A DNA stretch of 64,000 nt from Agrobacterium leguminum. Its GTDB lineage: Bacteria; Pseudomonadota; Alphaproteobacteria; Rhizobiales; Rhizobiaceae. Below are positions 44,688 to 53,524 of this stretch, piece after piece. The stretch covers positions 124,001-188,000 of the forward strand of contig NZ_JADQWB010000003.1 in assembly GCF_015704895.1 (NCBI RefSeq). Direction: 5' to 3'. Position 1 is the first letter of the stretch. Every line of letters starts with the position of its first letter. A program made the position numbers and the translations under genes. The notes under the pieces are model-generated. The model did no database searches. It had not been told where the DNA came from and worked only from the letters and a program-made list of their open reading frames with translations.

Positions 44688-45227
44688 ATGACCAATATCA
44701 TTCAGCAGCTGGAAGCCGAACAGGCCGCCAAGATCGAAGCAAAGCGCACCCTGCCCGAGTTTTCTCCGGGCGACACCCTGCGCGTCAACGTTCGCGTGAC
44801 GGAAGGTAACCGTACCCGCGTTCAGGCTTACGAAGGCGTTTGCATCGCCCGTTCCGGCGGCGGTCTTTCCGAAAGCTTCACCGTTCGCAAGATTTCCTAC
44901 GGCGAAGGCGTCGAGCGCGTATTCCCGATCTACTCCCCGCTGGTCGAAGGCGTTGAAGTCGTTCGCCGCGGTAAGGTTCGCCGCGCGAAGCTCTACTACC
45001 TGCGCGACCGTCGCGGCAAGGCTGCCCGTATCGTTGAGAACACCGGTACGCGCGCCCGCAAGCTGAACGAGTCCGAGCGTCAGGCGCTTGCCGACGAAAA
45101 GGCACGTCTGGAAGCCGAAAAGGTAGCAGCAGCACAGGCTCTCGCCGCCGAGAAGGCAGCAGCCGAAGCCGCAGAAGCCAAGGCAGCGGAAGAAGCAGCA
45201 AAGGCTGCGGAAGCCACAGCGGAATAA
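44688..45227 (+). CDS. rplS: 50S ribosomal protein L19
   Basis: This 179-residue protein has the L19 core in the first 120 residues ([41 protein letters not shown], and the basic [20 protein letters not shown]). A tail of about 50 residues, almost only alanine, glutamate and lysine, follows. Such tails occur in alphaproteobacterial L19. The gene stands apart from rpsP-rimM-trmD behind a reverse TSUP gene, so it must have its own promoter in the 265-base gap at 44423-44687. It ends at a terminator. Confidence 0.97.
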   Translation: MTNIIQQLEAEQAAKIEAKRTLPEFSPGDTLRVNVRVTEGNRTRVQAYEGVCIARSGGGLSESFTVRKISYGEGVERVFPIYSPLVEGVEVVRRGKVRRAKLYYLRDRRGKAARIVENTGTRARKLNESERQALADEKARLEAEKVAAAQALAAEKAAAEAAEAKAAEEAAKAAEATAE

Positions 45228-45251
45228 GATTTCCATTTCGATGGATTGATC

Positions 45252-45281
45252 AAAAGGCGGTCTTCGGGCCGCCTTTTTTGT
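45252..45281 (+). terminator. Intrinsic terminator of rplS
   Basis: AAAAGGCGG (45252-45260) pairs with CCGCCTTTT (45269-45277), followed by more T residues. Confidence 0.9.
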
Positions 45282-45517
45282 TGCGCCGATATAACGTAGC
45301 AAGACACGCATGCGGCTTGAAAGCCGCGCTTGGCGAACATTGGCGGGCCTGAGAATACCGAAGCTCTTTCAGTCATTTCCTTTGCGGAAAGATGCGGCAG
45401 ATTTCGACCGGCAACAAATGCCTGCCTGATTTCCTGCTCGAGTGTTTTAGCCCATCCTCGAACAGCATTGCCTAATTCCATTTATTGTGCGATTTTCTTG
45501 CTGTTTCAGGTGTTATT

Positions 45518-47251
45518 ATGTTTTTATTTAATTCTTTTTTAACAAAAAATAAGTCCGCTTTTTTCGCCGTTGGTCTCGCCAGCGCGTTGATGAACATTCT
45601 TAATCTTTCCGGCTCGCTTTTCATGCTGGAAGTTTACGACCGCATTCTACCAAGCAAGAGCATTCCATCCCTTGTGGCACTGGTCGTTCTCCTGATCGTT
45701 CTCTACGCGTTCCTTATGGGTTTTGACGCGCTGCGAGGCCGCATATTGGCGCGCATTTCGGACAATATGGACGACGCGCTCAATCAGAAGCTTTTCAGGG
45801 CGTCGATCAGTGCACCGCTCCTTGCCTCGGGAAAGATCGATGGGCTGCAGATCGTCGGCGATCTCGATCAGATCCGTCAGTTTCTCTCAGGACCGGGACC
45901 GGCCACCTTCTTCGACATTCCCTGGCTGCCCATCTATCTGCTGATCTGTTTTGCCCTGCATCCGTGGATCGGGTTCGCTGTGCTCGGCGGAGCCGTAGTT
46001 CTCATCGTGCTGACGCTCCTTACGAACTGGCTGACCGAAAGGGCGACAAAGCAGGCTTATACTGCGCGAGGGCAAAGAAACGTCCTCGTCGGCAGCAGCC
46101 AGCGCAACATCGAATCCATCAAGACCATGGGCATGATGGGGGCGGTGACATCCATGTGGGACGAATTGCATTCCAGATACCGTGCCGTCACCCTGTCGAC
46201 ATCCGATACGGCCGGCATGCTCGGCGCCATGTCGCGAACCTTCCGCCTGTTGCTGCAATCCGGCGTCATGGCCATCGGCGCCGTGCTTGTCATCGACGGC
46301 AATGCATCGGCGGGCAGCATCATCGCAGGCTCGATCCTTTCGGCAAAGGCGCTCGGCCCTGTCGAACATGCGATTGCAAACTGGCGCAGCTTCATGACCG
46401 CAAGACAGGGCTGGAAACGCGTCAACGAGTTCCTGGAACTGGTGCGCGAACCCTCGCCGCCGCTCTCCCTGCCCCGCCCGCAATATACCGTCGCGGTTGA
46501 CCGTGTAACCGGTGGGCCGCCAAATGGCGCGCGCGATACGGTCGCCGATATTTCCTTCACGCTGAACGCAGGCGATGGTCTCGGCATCATCGGCCCAAGC
46601 GCCTCCGGCAAATCCACGCTGGCACGCTTGATGACAGGCATCTGGCCCTATGAACGCGGTTCCGTCCGCTTTGACGGAGCCGCGCTCAACCAGTGGGATT
46701 TCGAGTTTCTCGGCAAATCCATCGGCTACATGCCCCAGCAGGTGGAACTGATGCCGGGCACCGTGGCGCAGAATATCGCACGCTTCGACCGCGATGCGAC
46801 AGCGGAAGCGGTTGTCGCCGCAGCAAAGGCCGCGCAGGTGCATGAGCTGATCCTCAACCTGCCCAACGGTTACGATACCTATATTGGCGACCGTGGCGAG
46901 GCTTTATCAGGCGGGCAGAAACAGCGTATCGGCCTTGCCCGCGCACTGTTTGGCGAACCCTTCTTCGTTCTTCTCGATGAGCCGAACTCCAATCTGGACA
47001 GCGAAGGCGAAGCGGCCCTGCGCAATGCCATTGGCGACATCAGAGCGCGCGGCGGCATTGTCGTCGTCATTGCCCATCGCCCCAGCGCCATTGAAAGCGT
47101 CAATCTGGTGATGGTGATGAACAACGGCCGGATGCTGCGCTTTGGCACCAAGGAGGAGGTGCTCGCGCAAATCCTGCGGCAGAACATCCGCCAGGTGCCT
47201 GAGGAGGAAGAAACGCGCAAGATTGAAAACCGGGTGAGCGAAAATGGTTGA
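45518..47251 (+). CDS. Type I secretion ABC transporter (PrtD/PrsD type)
   Basis: This 577-residue inner-membrane ATPase powers one-step export of RTX proteins. The N-terminal membrane domain (about 15-300) has six hydrophobic segments and opens with LMNILNLSGSLFMLEVYDRI, typical of PrtD. There is no N-terminal C39 peptidase domain. Walker A GPSASGKST is at 359-367, the signature LSGGQKQRIGLAR is near 463, and Walker B LLDEPNSNLD and the H-loop VIAHRP are intact. The start at 45518 follows CAGGTG; a GTG at 45485 is less likely. The last eight bases overlap the membrane-fusion protein gene. Confidence 0.93.
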   Translation: MFLFNSFLTKNKSAFFAVGLASALMNILNLSGSLFMLEVYDRILPSKSIPSLVALVVLLIVLYAFLMGFDALRGRILARISDNMDDALNQKLFRASISAPLLASGKIDGLQIVGDLDQIRQFLSGPGPATFFDIPWLPIYLLICFALHPWIGFAVLGGAVVLIVLTLLTNWLTERATKQAYTARGQRNVLVGSSQRNIESIKTMGMMGAVTSMWDELHSRYRAVTLSTSDTAGMLGAMSRTFRLLLQSGVMAIGAVLVIDGNASAGSIIAGSILSAKALGPVEHAIANWRSFMTARQGWKRVNEFLELVREPSPPLSLPRPQYTVAVDRVTGGPPNGARDTVADISFTLNAGDGLGIIGPSASGKSTLARLMTGIWPYERGSVRFDGAALNQWDFEFLGKSIGYMPQQVELMPGTVAQNIARFDRDATAEAVVAAAKAAQVHELILNLPNGYDTYIGDRGEALSGGQKQRIGLARALFGEPFFVLLDEPNSNLDSEGEAALRNAIGDIRARGGIVVVIAHRPSAIESVNLVMVMNNGRMLRFGTKEEVLAQILRQNIRQVPEEEETRKIENRVSENG

Positions 47252-48557
47252 GGCGGAAAAACCCGGCATGACGCATGCGTCCATTCTCAGGCACTCGACC
47301 GCAGTGGTCGTTCTCGCCTTTGGCCTTCTCGTCGGATTGGGCGGCTGGGCGGCTTTTGCAAAGCTTGCCGGCGCAGTGGTGGCCACGGGCCGGGTTGTCG
47401 TTGAAGGCAACTCCAAGAAAATCCAGCATCTTTCCGGTGGCATCGTCAGTGAGATCAATGTTGCCGAAGGTGACAGGGTCGAGGCCGGTCAGATCCTGTT
47501 GCGGCTAAGCGCCACCGTCGTGCAGGCGAACCTCTCCATCGTCGAAAATACGCTTGCGCAGCTTTATTCGCGTCGGGCTCGTCTGCGTGCGGAAATTGCC
47601 GAAGCGCCGTCTTTCACCGTGCAGGAAGATCTGGCGGCACTGACGAGTTCGAAGGCGGCCAAGACCTTTATCGACAGCGAACAGAACCTTTTCAACAGCC
47701 GTCGCAACGCCTTGATCGGCATGAAAAAGCAGCTGGGAACACGCAAGGATCAGCTCGCCGACGAGGCGCGTGGCCTCGAGGTGCAGGTGGAGGCAACGGA
47801 CAATGAGCTTGCCATTGTAAAGGAAGACGTTTCCAAGACGGACGAGCTCTTCAAAAAAGGGCTTGTCACGCTTCAGCGCCTCAATCTCCTCAAACGCCAG
47901 CTTTCCAATCTCGAAGGTCAGCAGGGCCAATATATCGCCGCCCGGGCACAGACGGTGGGCAAGCTGAGCGAATTGGACCTGCAATTGCTTCAGCTCGATG
48001 AAGACCGCAAATCGGAAGTCACGAAAGATCTGACATCGATCGAAGCGACCGTCGCGGAATATGAAGAGCGGCTGGCGGCAACGCGCGACCAGCTGGATCG
48101 CCTCGACATCCGCTCGCCGATTGCCGGTCGCATCTACCAGCTCTCGGTGCACAACATAAATGGGGTCATTCAACCGGGTGAAGTCCTGATGCTGGTGGTG
48201 CCAGAGCAGGATGAGCTTGCCATCGAGGCCAATATAACCCCGCGAGACATCGATCAGATTTACGTCGGGCAGCCGGTTACCATTCGTTTCACGGCATTCA
48301 ATCAAAGCACGACGCCGGATTTGAGCGCGCAAGTTGCTGTCGTCGCCCCCGATCTGCAGACGGATTCCCGAACTGGCACATCTTATTACGCGCTGCGCAT
48401 CAAACCCGACAAGGCCGGAATGGGTCATCTGCCCGGCGGGAAATTATATCCCGGCATGCCCGCCGAAGTATTCATACAAACCAGCGAAAGGAGTGTTCTT
48501 TCTTATTTTGTGAAGCCGTTCCAGGACAGGCTCAAAAAGACCTTCGTGCAGGAATAA
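47244..48557 (+). CDS. Type I secretion membrane-fusion protein (HlyD/PrtE type)
   Basis: This 437-residue periplasmic adaptor joins the ABC protein to an outer-membrane channel. One membrane helix (about 17-40) is followed by a biotinyl-lipoyl half motif (VVVEGNSKKIQHLSGGIVSE near 52-71). A long coiled-coil hairpin follows (about 90-290). The second half motif is RLDIRSPIAGRIYQLSVHN near 288-306, and the beta-barrel domain ends GKLYPGMPAEVFI. It overlaps the ABC gene by eight bases. No TolC-type gene follows, so the outer-membrane part must come from elsewhere in the genome. Confidence 0.93.
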   Translation: MVEAEKPGMTHASILRHSTAVVVLAFGLLVGLGGWAAFAKLAGAVVATGRVVVEGNSKKIQHLSGGIVSEINVAEGDRVEAGQILLRLSATVVQANLSIVENTLAQLYSRRARLRAEIAEAPSFTVQEDLAALTSSKAAKTFIDSEQNLFNSRRNALIGMKKQLGTRKDQLADEARGLEVQVEATDNELAIVKEDVSKTDELFKKGLVTLQRLNLLKRQLSNLEGQQGQYIAARAQTVGKLSELDLQLLQLDEDRKSEVTKDLTSIEATVAEYEERLAATRDQLDRLDIRSPIAGRIYQLSVHNINGVIQPGEVLMLVVPEQDELAIEANITPRDIDQIYVGQPVTIRFTAFNQSTTPDLSAQVAVVAPDLQTDSRTGTSYYALRIKPDKAGMGHLPGGKLYPGMPAEVFIQTSERSVLSYFVKPFQDRLKKTFVQE

Positions 48558-48738
48558 ACAGTTTTCACTGCATAATTTTGCGAAAGGAATTTCCGCAACA
48601 CGTTAAAGACGCACTTTATTCAAAAAAACAATTTCTTATATTGTATTATCATTTTTTACGTATTAAATATCACCCGCAATATTTATTATAAATTTAATTT
48701 CAATTCATCGATTTCTCAAAAATTTATGGGAGTGTAAA
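48558..48738. promoter_or_regulatory. AT-rich leader/promoter region of the RTX gene
   Basis: These 181 bases are strikingly AT-rich against the GC-rich surroundings, with several TATTAAA- and TATAAAT-like runs. A GGGAG ribosome binding site lies seven bases before the RTX start. A separate promoter for the secreted protein is likely; no single pair of boxes stands out enough to name. Confidence 0.5.
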
Positions 48739-49671
48739 ATGGCGTTAAAAGTAACTTTTGGTAATGGTGGCGCCTACACGGTCGCTTCGCTTACCAATTT
48801 GGTCGATCAGGAAACATACAAACTCCTCGATGAAGCGACTACGCAGACCAAGACCGGTTCCTCGCTCAATTCCGGCATCGTTCAGGCCGCCCCGGGTGCC
48901 AAGATCGCTGTCGGATACAATGCCGACACGAACAGCTTCAATTTCGACGTGACGACGGCGTGGAATTCCGTTAAAAACGTCCTCGCCAAATCCGACACAT
49001 CCGAAAACCTCTCGTTCAAGGATTTCGTTCACGTCGATGTTCACCTCGGCGGCACGGGTTCATCCAACGTTGAAGTCCTCAACGCCAAGCGCGGCAATAT
49101 TTCCACGGGCTCGGGTAACGACACGGTCACCGTCTCTCTCGTTTCGAACGAGAAATTCTGGTCAAATGCCTTCAATGTCGACACAGGTGCTGGCAACGAC
49201 ACCATCACGTTCAAGGCAGGAAAGTCGTTCAACGACACCTCAGCCGAAGGTACGGGCGGTATTCTCGCCCAGGCTGTGAATGGTGGCGCTGGCGTAACCG
49301 ACGGCAGTTTCACCGATGTCACCATCAATGCAGGCGCCGGTGACGACAAAATCGACCTGAGCGGAGTGAAGCTGGCTTCCTCGCTGGTAACCGGCGGCAC
49401 GGGTGTCGATCGCATCATTGCAAGCGGTGGCGCTGATACCTTCGTTTTCAATCTTGGCGATATGGCCAAGAGCATTGTTACCGACACCATCAACGGCTTC
49501 AATGCGTCTATGGACAAGCTGAAGCTGGTCGGGACGACAATTGGCGACTGGACGCTGTCGACTTACGAATCAGACACGATCTTAAGCTATAATGTCGATG
49601 GAGCTCACAAAGGCGAGAAGATCGTTCTGTCCGACGTCCACCTCAGCGGCAGCGATTGGTTCACTGCATAA
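48739..49671 (+). CDS. Small RTX-type calcium-binding protein, likely type I secreted
   Basis: This 310-residue acidic protein has no signal peptide. Degenerate RTX nonapeptides lie at 123-131 (TGSGNDTVT), 149-157 (TGAGNDTIT), 198-206 (AGAGDDKID) and 218-226 (TGGTGVDRI), then SGGADTFVFN, the usual end of an RTX block. The C-terminal 60 residues are uncharged-rich and end DWFTA, fitting an uncleaved type I signal. The first 120 residues match no enzyme family I recognise. It lies just behind the ABC and fusion genes, so it is probably their substrate. Function could be adhesion or matrix binding, but that is a guess. Confidence 0.85.
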   Translation: MALKVTFGNGGAYTVASLTNLVDQETYKLLDEATTQTKTGSSLNSGIVQAAPGAKIAVGYNADTNSFNFDVTTAWNSVKNVLAKSDTSENLSFKDFVHVDVHLGGTGSSNVEVLNAKRGNISTGSGNDTVTVSLVSNEKFWSNAFNVDTGAGNDTITFKAGKSFNDTSAEGTGGILAQAVNGGAGVTDGSFTDVTINAGAGDDKIDLSGVKLASSLVTGGTGVDRIIASGGADTFVFNLGDMAKSIVTDTINGFNASMDKLKLVGTTIGDWTLSTYESDTILSYNVDGAHKGEKIVLSDVHLSGSDWFTA

Positions 49672-49710
49672 TTGTCTCAAAGAGAATTTCATTTCTCATA
49701 GCCTGAAATG

Positions 49711-49745
49711 ATTGTGGCCCGGAAGAATCCGGGCCACAATTTTTT
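49711..49745 (+). terminator. Strong intrinsic terminator of the RTX gene
   Basis: ATTGTGGCCCGGA (49711-49723) and TCCGGGCCACAAT (49728-49740) form a perfect 13-bp stem with an AGAA loop, followed by TTTTT. Confidence 0.95.
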
Positions 49746-49791
49746 GCTCATGAAACGGTAGGCAATCGCGTCAGCTATCGCAATCGTCCAG

Positions 49792-51069
49792 TCAAGCCGC
49801 CTTGACCTGATTGCCCATTCTACGCGTTGCGACGATGACCAGCACGCCAGCAAGCGCCAGGCAGAAAGCAAGGAAGAACATCGGCGCAATGGTGCTGCCG
49901 GTCTGATCCTTGATCCAGGGCACCACGTTCTGCGCCACGAAGCCACCCAGATTACCGACGGAATTGATCGCGGCGATGCCGGCGGCCGCCCCTGCTCCCT
50001 TGAGGAAGCGGCCGGGCAGGCTCCAGAACACCGGCTGGCCGGCAAAGATGCCTGCGGCGGCGATGCAGAGGAAGGCGAACTGCAAGACCGGATCGCTCAG
50101 CAATGCCGACATCAACAGGCAAAAGGCGCCGATGAAGGCGGGACCAACGATATAAGGCGTCTTGTTCTTTGCCTTGTCGGCGGCCAGGGGCACAACGAAC
50201 AGGGCGATGGCCACAATCACCCAGGGGATGATGTTGATGAAGCCATTGGCGGTGTTGGAAACGCCGAAGCTCTTTACGATGGTTGGAAGCCAGTAGCTGA
50301 GACCATAGGCCGCCAGCGGAAAGCCGACATAGCAGAGCGCCATGAACAGAACGCGCGGATTGACCAGCGCCTTGAAGCCGTCCTCGGCATGCTCTTCCAT
50401 GCCCTTGTTTTCTTCGGCCAGTCGATTCTTCAACCAGTTTTTCTCATCCTGAGTCAGAAACTTCGCCTTTTCCGGGGTATCGTCGAGATAAAAGAAGGTG
50501 ACGATGCCGGCGATGACGGCCGGGATACCCGTGGCGAGGAATACCCATTCCCATCCGGCATAACCGAGGAAACCATCCAGATCGAGTAGCATGCCGCCGA
50601 GCGGCGCGCCGATGGCATTGGCAAGCGCGCTGAAAATCATGAACAGGCCGATCATGCGGCCGCGATAATCGCGCGGGAACCAGAGCGTCATCAGGAAGAG
50701 CACACCGGGGAAGAATCCCGCTTCGCAAAGCCCGAGCAGGAAGCGCAGGATGTAAAACATCGTGGCGTTTTGCGTATAGGCAAGCGCGATGGTGACGGCG
50801 CCCCAGGAAACCAGAATACGGGCGAACCATTTGCTGGCGCCGAAACGGTTGAGGAACAGGTTGCTCGGCACTTCGAAGATGAAGTAACCGATGAAGAACA
50901 GCGAAGCGCCAAGACCGTAGGCATATTCGCTGAGGCTCAGCGCATCGACCATCTGCAGCTTGGCATAGCTGACATTCTGGCGGTCGATATAAGCGATGAG
51001 ATAGAGAAGGCCAAGAAACGGCATCAGCCGCCAGGTGATCTTCGAGATAAGGGCTTTTTCGGATACCAT
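49792..51069 (-). CDS. MFS transporter, anion:cation symporter (ACS) family
   Basis: This 425-residue membrane protein has twelve hydrophobic segments. It carries ACS-family motifs: LLYLIAYIDRQNVSYAKLQM near 20-39, FEVPSNLFLNRFGASKW near 64-80, and LGLCEAGFFPGVLFLMTLWFP near 107-127. Such transporters take up tartrate, phthalate, hexuronates or similar organic acids. No catabolic genes adjoin it, so the substrate is open. GGGAGGG precedes the ATG at 51069; the frame is open for 34 codons more without support. A repeated TGCA-rich motif upstream may be its operator. Confidence 0.88.
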   Translation of the reverse strand: MVSEKALISKITWRLMPFLGLLYLIAYIDRQNVSYAKLQMVDALSLSEYAYGLGASLFFIGYFIFEVPSNLFLNRFGASKWFARILVSWGAVTIALAYTQNATMFYILRFLLGLCEAGFFPGVLFLMTLWFPRDYRGRMIGLFMIFSALANAIGAPLGGMLLDLDGFLGYAGWEWVFLATGIPAVIAGIVTFFYLDDTPEKAKFLTQDEKNWLKNRLAEENKGMEEHAEDGFKALVNPRVLFMALCYVGFPLAAYGLSYWLPTIVKSFGVSNTANGFINIIPWVIVAIALFVVPLAADKAKNKTPYIVGPAFIGAFCLLMSALLSDPVLQFAFLCIAAAGIFAGQPVFWSLPGRFLKGAGAAAGIAAINSVGNLGGFVAQNVVPWIKDQTGSTIAPMFFLAFCLALAGVLVIVATRRMGNQVKAA

Positions 51070-51494
51070 ATGCTTTTCCCTCCCTTCGATTTCTCGTCGA
51101 AACGCAAATGATAAGGGAACCCATCTATATGTGCATCGCAAAATACGCAAGTTGCATTGCATCATAACCATTGGAGAACCCTAGCAGGACTGGCCCGTTA
51201 CGGGCCTTCAGCCGTGATGCAGTGCATATAGAAAATGCCAAGCCGTCGCGTTCCGGGCTATGCGCATTCATATTGCCGTAAAACCGGCGATCTGCTATGA
51301 AGGCTGCCATGGGATCTAAATTCGGATGTCTCGCGCAGAATGTTTATGTGCTGCAGGACCACAAGCGTCTGCCGGCACGGTTCTTTGCGCGCGTTTCCGG
51401 GGCGCTCACCAGCCGACTTAGGCTCGCCTGACAGCACCGCTGTCCACGCCTTTCTGAACCCTGATTACCCTTTTCCATGACAAGGCATAGAGCC
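51070..51494. promoter_or_regulatory. Intergenic region MFS gene / leuC with inverted TGCA-rich motif pair
   Basis: TGCATTGCATCA (51153-51164) recurs in reverse orientation as TGATGCAGTGCA (51215-51226), 11 of 12 positions matching. The second copy holds the palindrome ATGCA-G-TGCAT. A GGCCCG-TTA-CGGGCC hairpin (51192-51206) lies between them. This fits a regulator site for the MFS gene. A 44-codon open frame from 51297 to 51431 precedes leuC but has no clear ribosome binding site; I do not annotate it as a gene. Confidence 0.45.
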
Positions 51495-52904
51495 ATGAGC
51501 GCACCCCGCACCTTATATGACAAGATCTGGGACGACCACGTCGTCAATCGTGACCCGGACGGAACCTGTCTTCTCTACATCGACCGTCACCTCGTCCATG
51601 AGGTGACGAGCCCGCAGGCCTTCGAAGGCCTGCGCATGGCCGGTCGCCCCGTGCATTCGCCTGCCCGCACGCTGGCCGTTGTCGATCATAACGTTCCGAC
51701 CACAGCCGACCGGCTGGAAGGCATCAAGAACGAGGAAAGCCGCATTCAGGTGGAAGCGCTCGCGCAGAACGCCAAGGATTTCGGCGTCGAATATTATTCC
51801 GAGCGCGACAAGCGCCAGGGCATCGTTCACATCGTCGGCCCCGAACAGGGCTTCACCCTGCCGGGCATGACGATCGTGTGCGGTGACAGCCACACCTCGA
51901 CCCACGGCGCCTTTGGCGCACTGGCGCATGGCATCGGCACCTCGGAAGTGGAGCACGTTCTGGCGACGCAGACGCTGATCCAGAAGAAAGCCAAGAACAT
52001 GCTGGTGCGTGTCGACGGCAAAATTCCCGATGGCGTTACCGCCAAGGACATCATCCTCGCCATTATCGGCGAGATCGGCACGGCTGGCGGCACCGGCCAC
52101 GTGATCGAATTTGCCGGCGAGGCGATCCGTTCGCTCTCCATGGAAGGCCGCATGACGGTCTGCAACATGACCATCGAGGGCGGCGCCCGTGCGGGTCTTA
52201 TCGCACCTGACGAAACCACCTTCGATTACATCAAGGACAAGCCGCGCTCGCCGAAGGGCGAAACGCTGGAACAGGCCATCGCCTATTGGAAAACGCTGAA
52301 ATCCGACGAAGGCGCCCATTACGACAAGGTCGTGGTGCTGGATGCGGCCAACCTGCCGCCCATCGTCTCCTGGGGTTCGTCTCCGGAAGACGTGACCTCC
52401 GTTGAAGGCATTGTTCCCAATCCCGATGATATCGAGGAAGAAAACAAGCGCGCTTCCAAGTGGCGTGCGCTTGACTACATGGGCCTGAAGCCCGGCACGC
52501 GCATCACCGATATCGCCATCGACCGTGTCTTCATCGGCTCCTGCACCAACGGCCGCATCGAGGATTTGCGCGCGGCGGCGAAGATCGTCGACGGCCGTAA
52601 AGTCGCTCCCACCGTTTCGGCCATGATCGTGCCCGGCTCCGGTCTCGTGAAGGAACAGGCGGAAAAGGAAGGTCTGGACAAGATTTTCCTCGAAGCCGGT
52701 TTCGAATGGCGCGAGCCAGGCTGCTCCATGTGCCTTGCCATGAATGACGATCGCCTGAAACCCGGCGAACGCTGCGCCTCCACCTCGAACCGCAATTTCG
52801 AGGGCCGTCAGGGCTACAAGAGCCGCACCCACCTCGTCTCCCCCGCCATGGCGGCAGCGGCGGCGATCGCCGGTCATTTCGTCGACGTGCGTGAGTGGCA
52901 ATAA
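51495..52904 (+). CDS. leuC: 3-isopropylmalate dehydratase large subunit
   Basis: This 469-residue subunit isomerises 2- to 3-isopropylmalate in leucine synthesis with LeuD. It has the aconitase-fold motifs, including [16 protein letters not shown] near 130-145. The 4Fe-4S cysteines are in [14 protein letters not shown] and [10 protein letters not shown] start at [12 protein letters not shown] (51495); an ATG six codons earlier is not supported. leuD is not adjacent in the window, as is usual in rhizobia. The gene ends at a strong terminator. Confidence 0.97.
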   Translation: MSAPRTLYDKIWDDHVVNRDPDGTCLLYIDRHLVHEVTSPQAFEGLRMAGRPVHSPARTLAVVDHNVPTTADRLEGIKNEESRIQVEALAQNAKDFGVEYYSERDKRQGIVHIVGPEQGFTLPGMTIVCGDSHTSTHGAFGALAHGIGTSEVEHVLATQTLIQKKAKNMLVRVDGKIPDGVTAKDIILAIIGEIGTAGGTGHVIEFAGEAIRSLSMEGRMTVCNMTIEGGARAGLIAPDETTFDYIKDKPRSPKGETLEQAIAYWKTLKSDEGAHYDKVVVLDAANLPPIVSWGSSPEDVTSVEGIVPNPDDIEEENKRASKWRALDYMGLKPGTRITDIAIDRVFIGSCTNGRIEDLRAAAKIVDGRKVAPTVSAMIVPGSGLVKEQAEKEGLDKIFLEAGFEWREPGCSMCLAMNDDRLKPGERCASTSNRNFEGRQGYKSRTHLVSPAMAAAAAIAGHFVDVREWQ

Positions 52905-52929
52905 GCTCCTGAGGCCATCGTTGCAGGAA

Positions 52930-52965
52930 AGCCACCCGTCCCCCGCAGGGGGCGGGTGGTTTTTA
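52930..52965 (+). terminator. Intrinsic terminator of leuC
   Basis: CCACCCGTCCCC pairs with GGGGCGGGTGG (one unpaired base) and is followed by TTTTTATTAT. It ends exactly where the convergent DinB gene ends. Confidence 0.88.
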
Positions 52966-53472
52966 TTATAGTCCCTGCAAACGCCGCTGCGGCTGCGTGC
53001 CGTGCAGAAACACGGCAAAAGTATCCCAGGGCGGCGTGATGGAGAGCTGGCTCAAAATACGCGCGACCTCGCCCCTGTGAATGCCCGCATGCAGAACCAT
53101 ATGTGAGATCATCTCAGCGCGGGACATGTAACCCTTGTCCCCATCCGTGAAGGTGAAGGCGACGAATTCGCCAAGCGATGCCGGCGATGTTTTCTCGAGA
53201 TAATCGAGATACCAGCCATCGAGAGCGGCGACATCCTTCGCAAGATCATCCAGCTGCGGCGTTGCCTCGGTATTATCCGAGAGAAAGCCATGTGCCGTTC
53301 CGGTGAGGTGACCCGAAAAAATCCTCGCGACGACGTAATAGTGATTGATCAGCCGGATTGCCGTGTGCCGTTGGGATGCATTTTGGACGGGATCGAGGTG
53401 TTTCAGCTTCTCGAACAAGTCCCTGTTCGCCCATTGGTGATAGCCGAGCAGGCTCCTGAGCAGATCCCTCAT
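52966..53472 (-). CDS. DinB family metal-binding protein
   Basis: This 168-residue four-helix-bundle protein has the DinB/DUF664 metal histidine pattern. One histidine sits in the second helix (RLINHYYVVARIFSGHL near 40-56) and two in the motif HMVLHAGIHRGEV near 124-136. Some members are bacillithiol or mycothiol transferases; rhizobia use glutathione, so the role here is unclear. It is divergent from a TetR regulator with only 52 bases between them, which suggests that regulator controls it. Confidence 0.9.
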   Translation of the reverse strand: MRDLLRSLLGYHQWANRDLFEKLKHLDPVQNASQRHTAIRLINHYYVVARIFSGHLTGTAHGFLSDNTEATPQLDDLAKDVAALDGWYLDYLEKTSPASLGEFVAFTFTDGDKGYMSRAEMISHMVLHAGIHRGEVARILSQLSITPPWDTFAVFLHGTQPQRRLQGL

Positions 53473-53524
53473 CGCAATATCCTTTACATCTGAAAAATGT
53501 GAGCACTATGTTTATATTTTCGCC

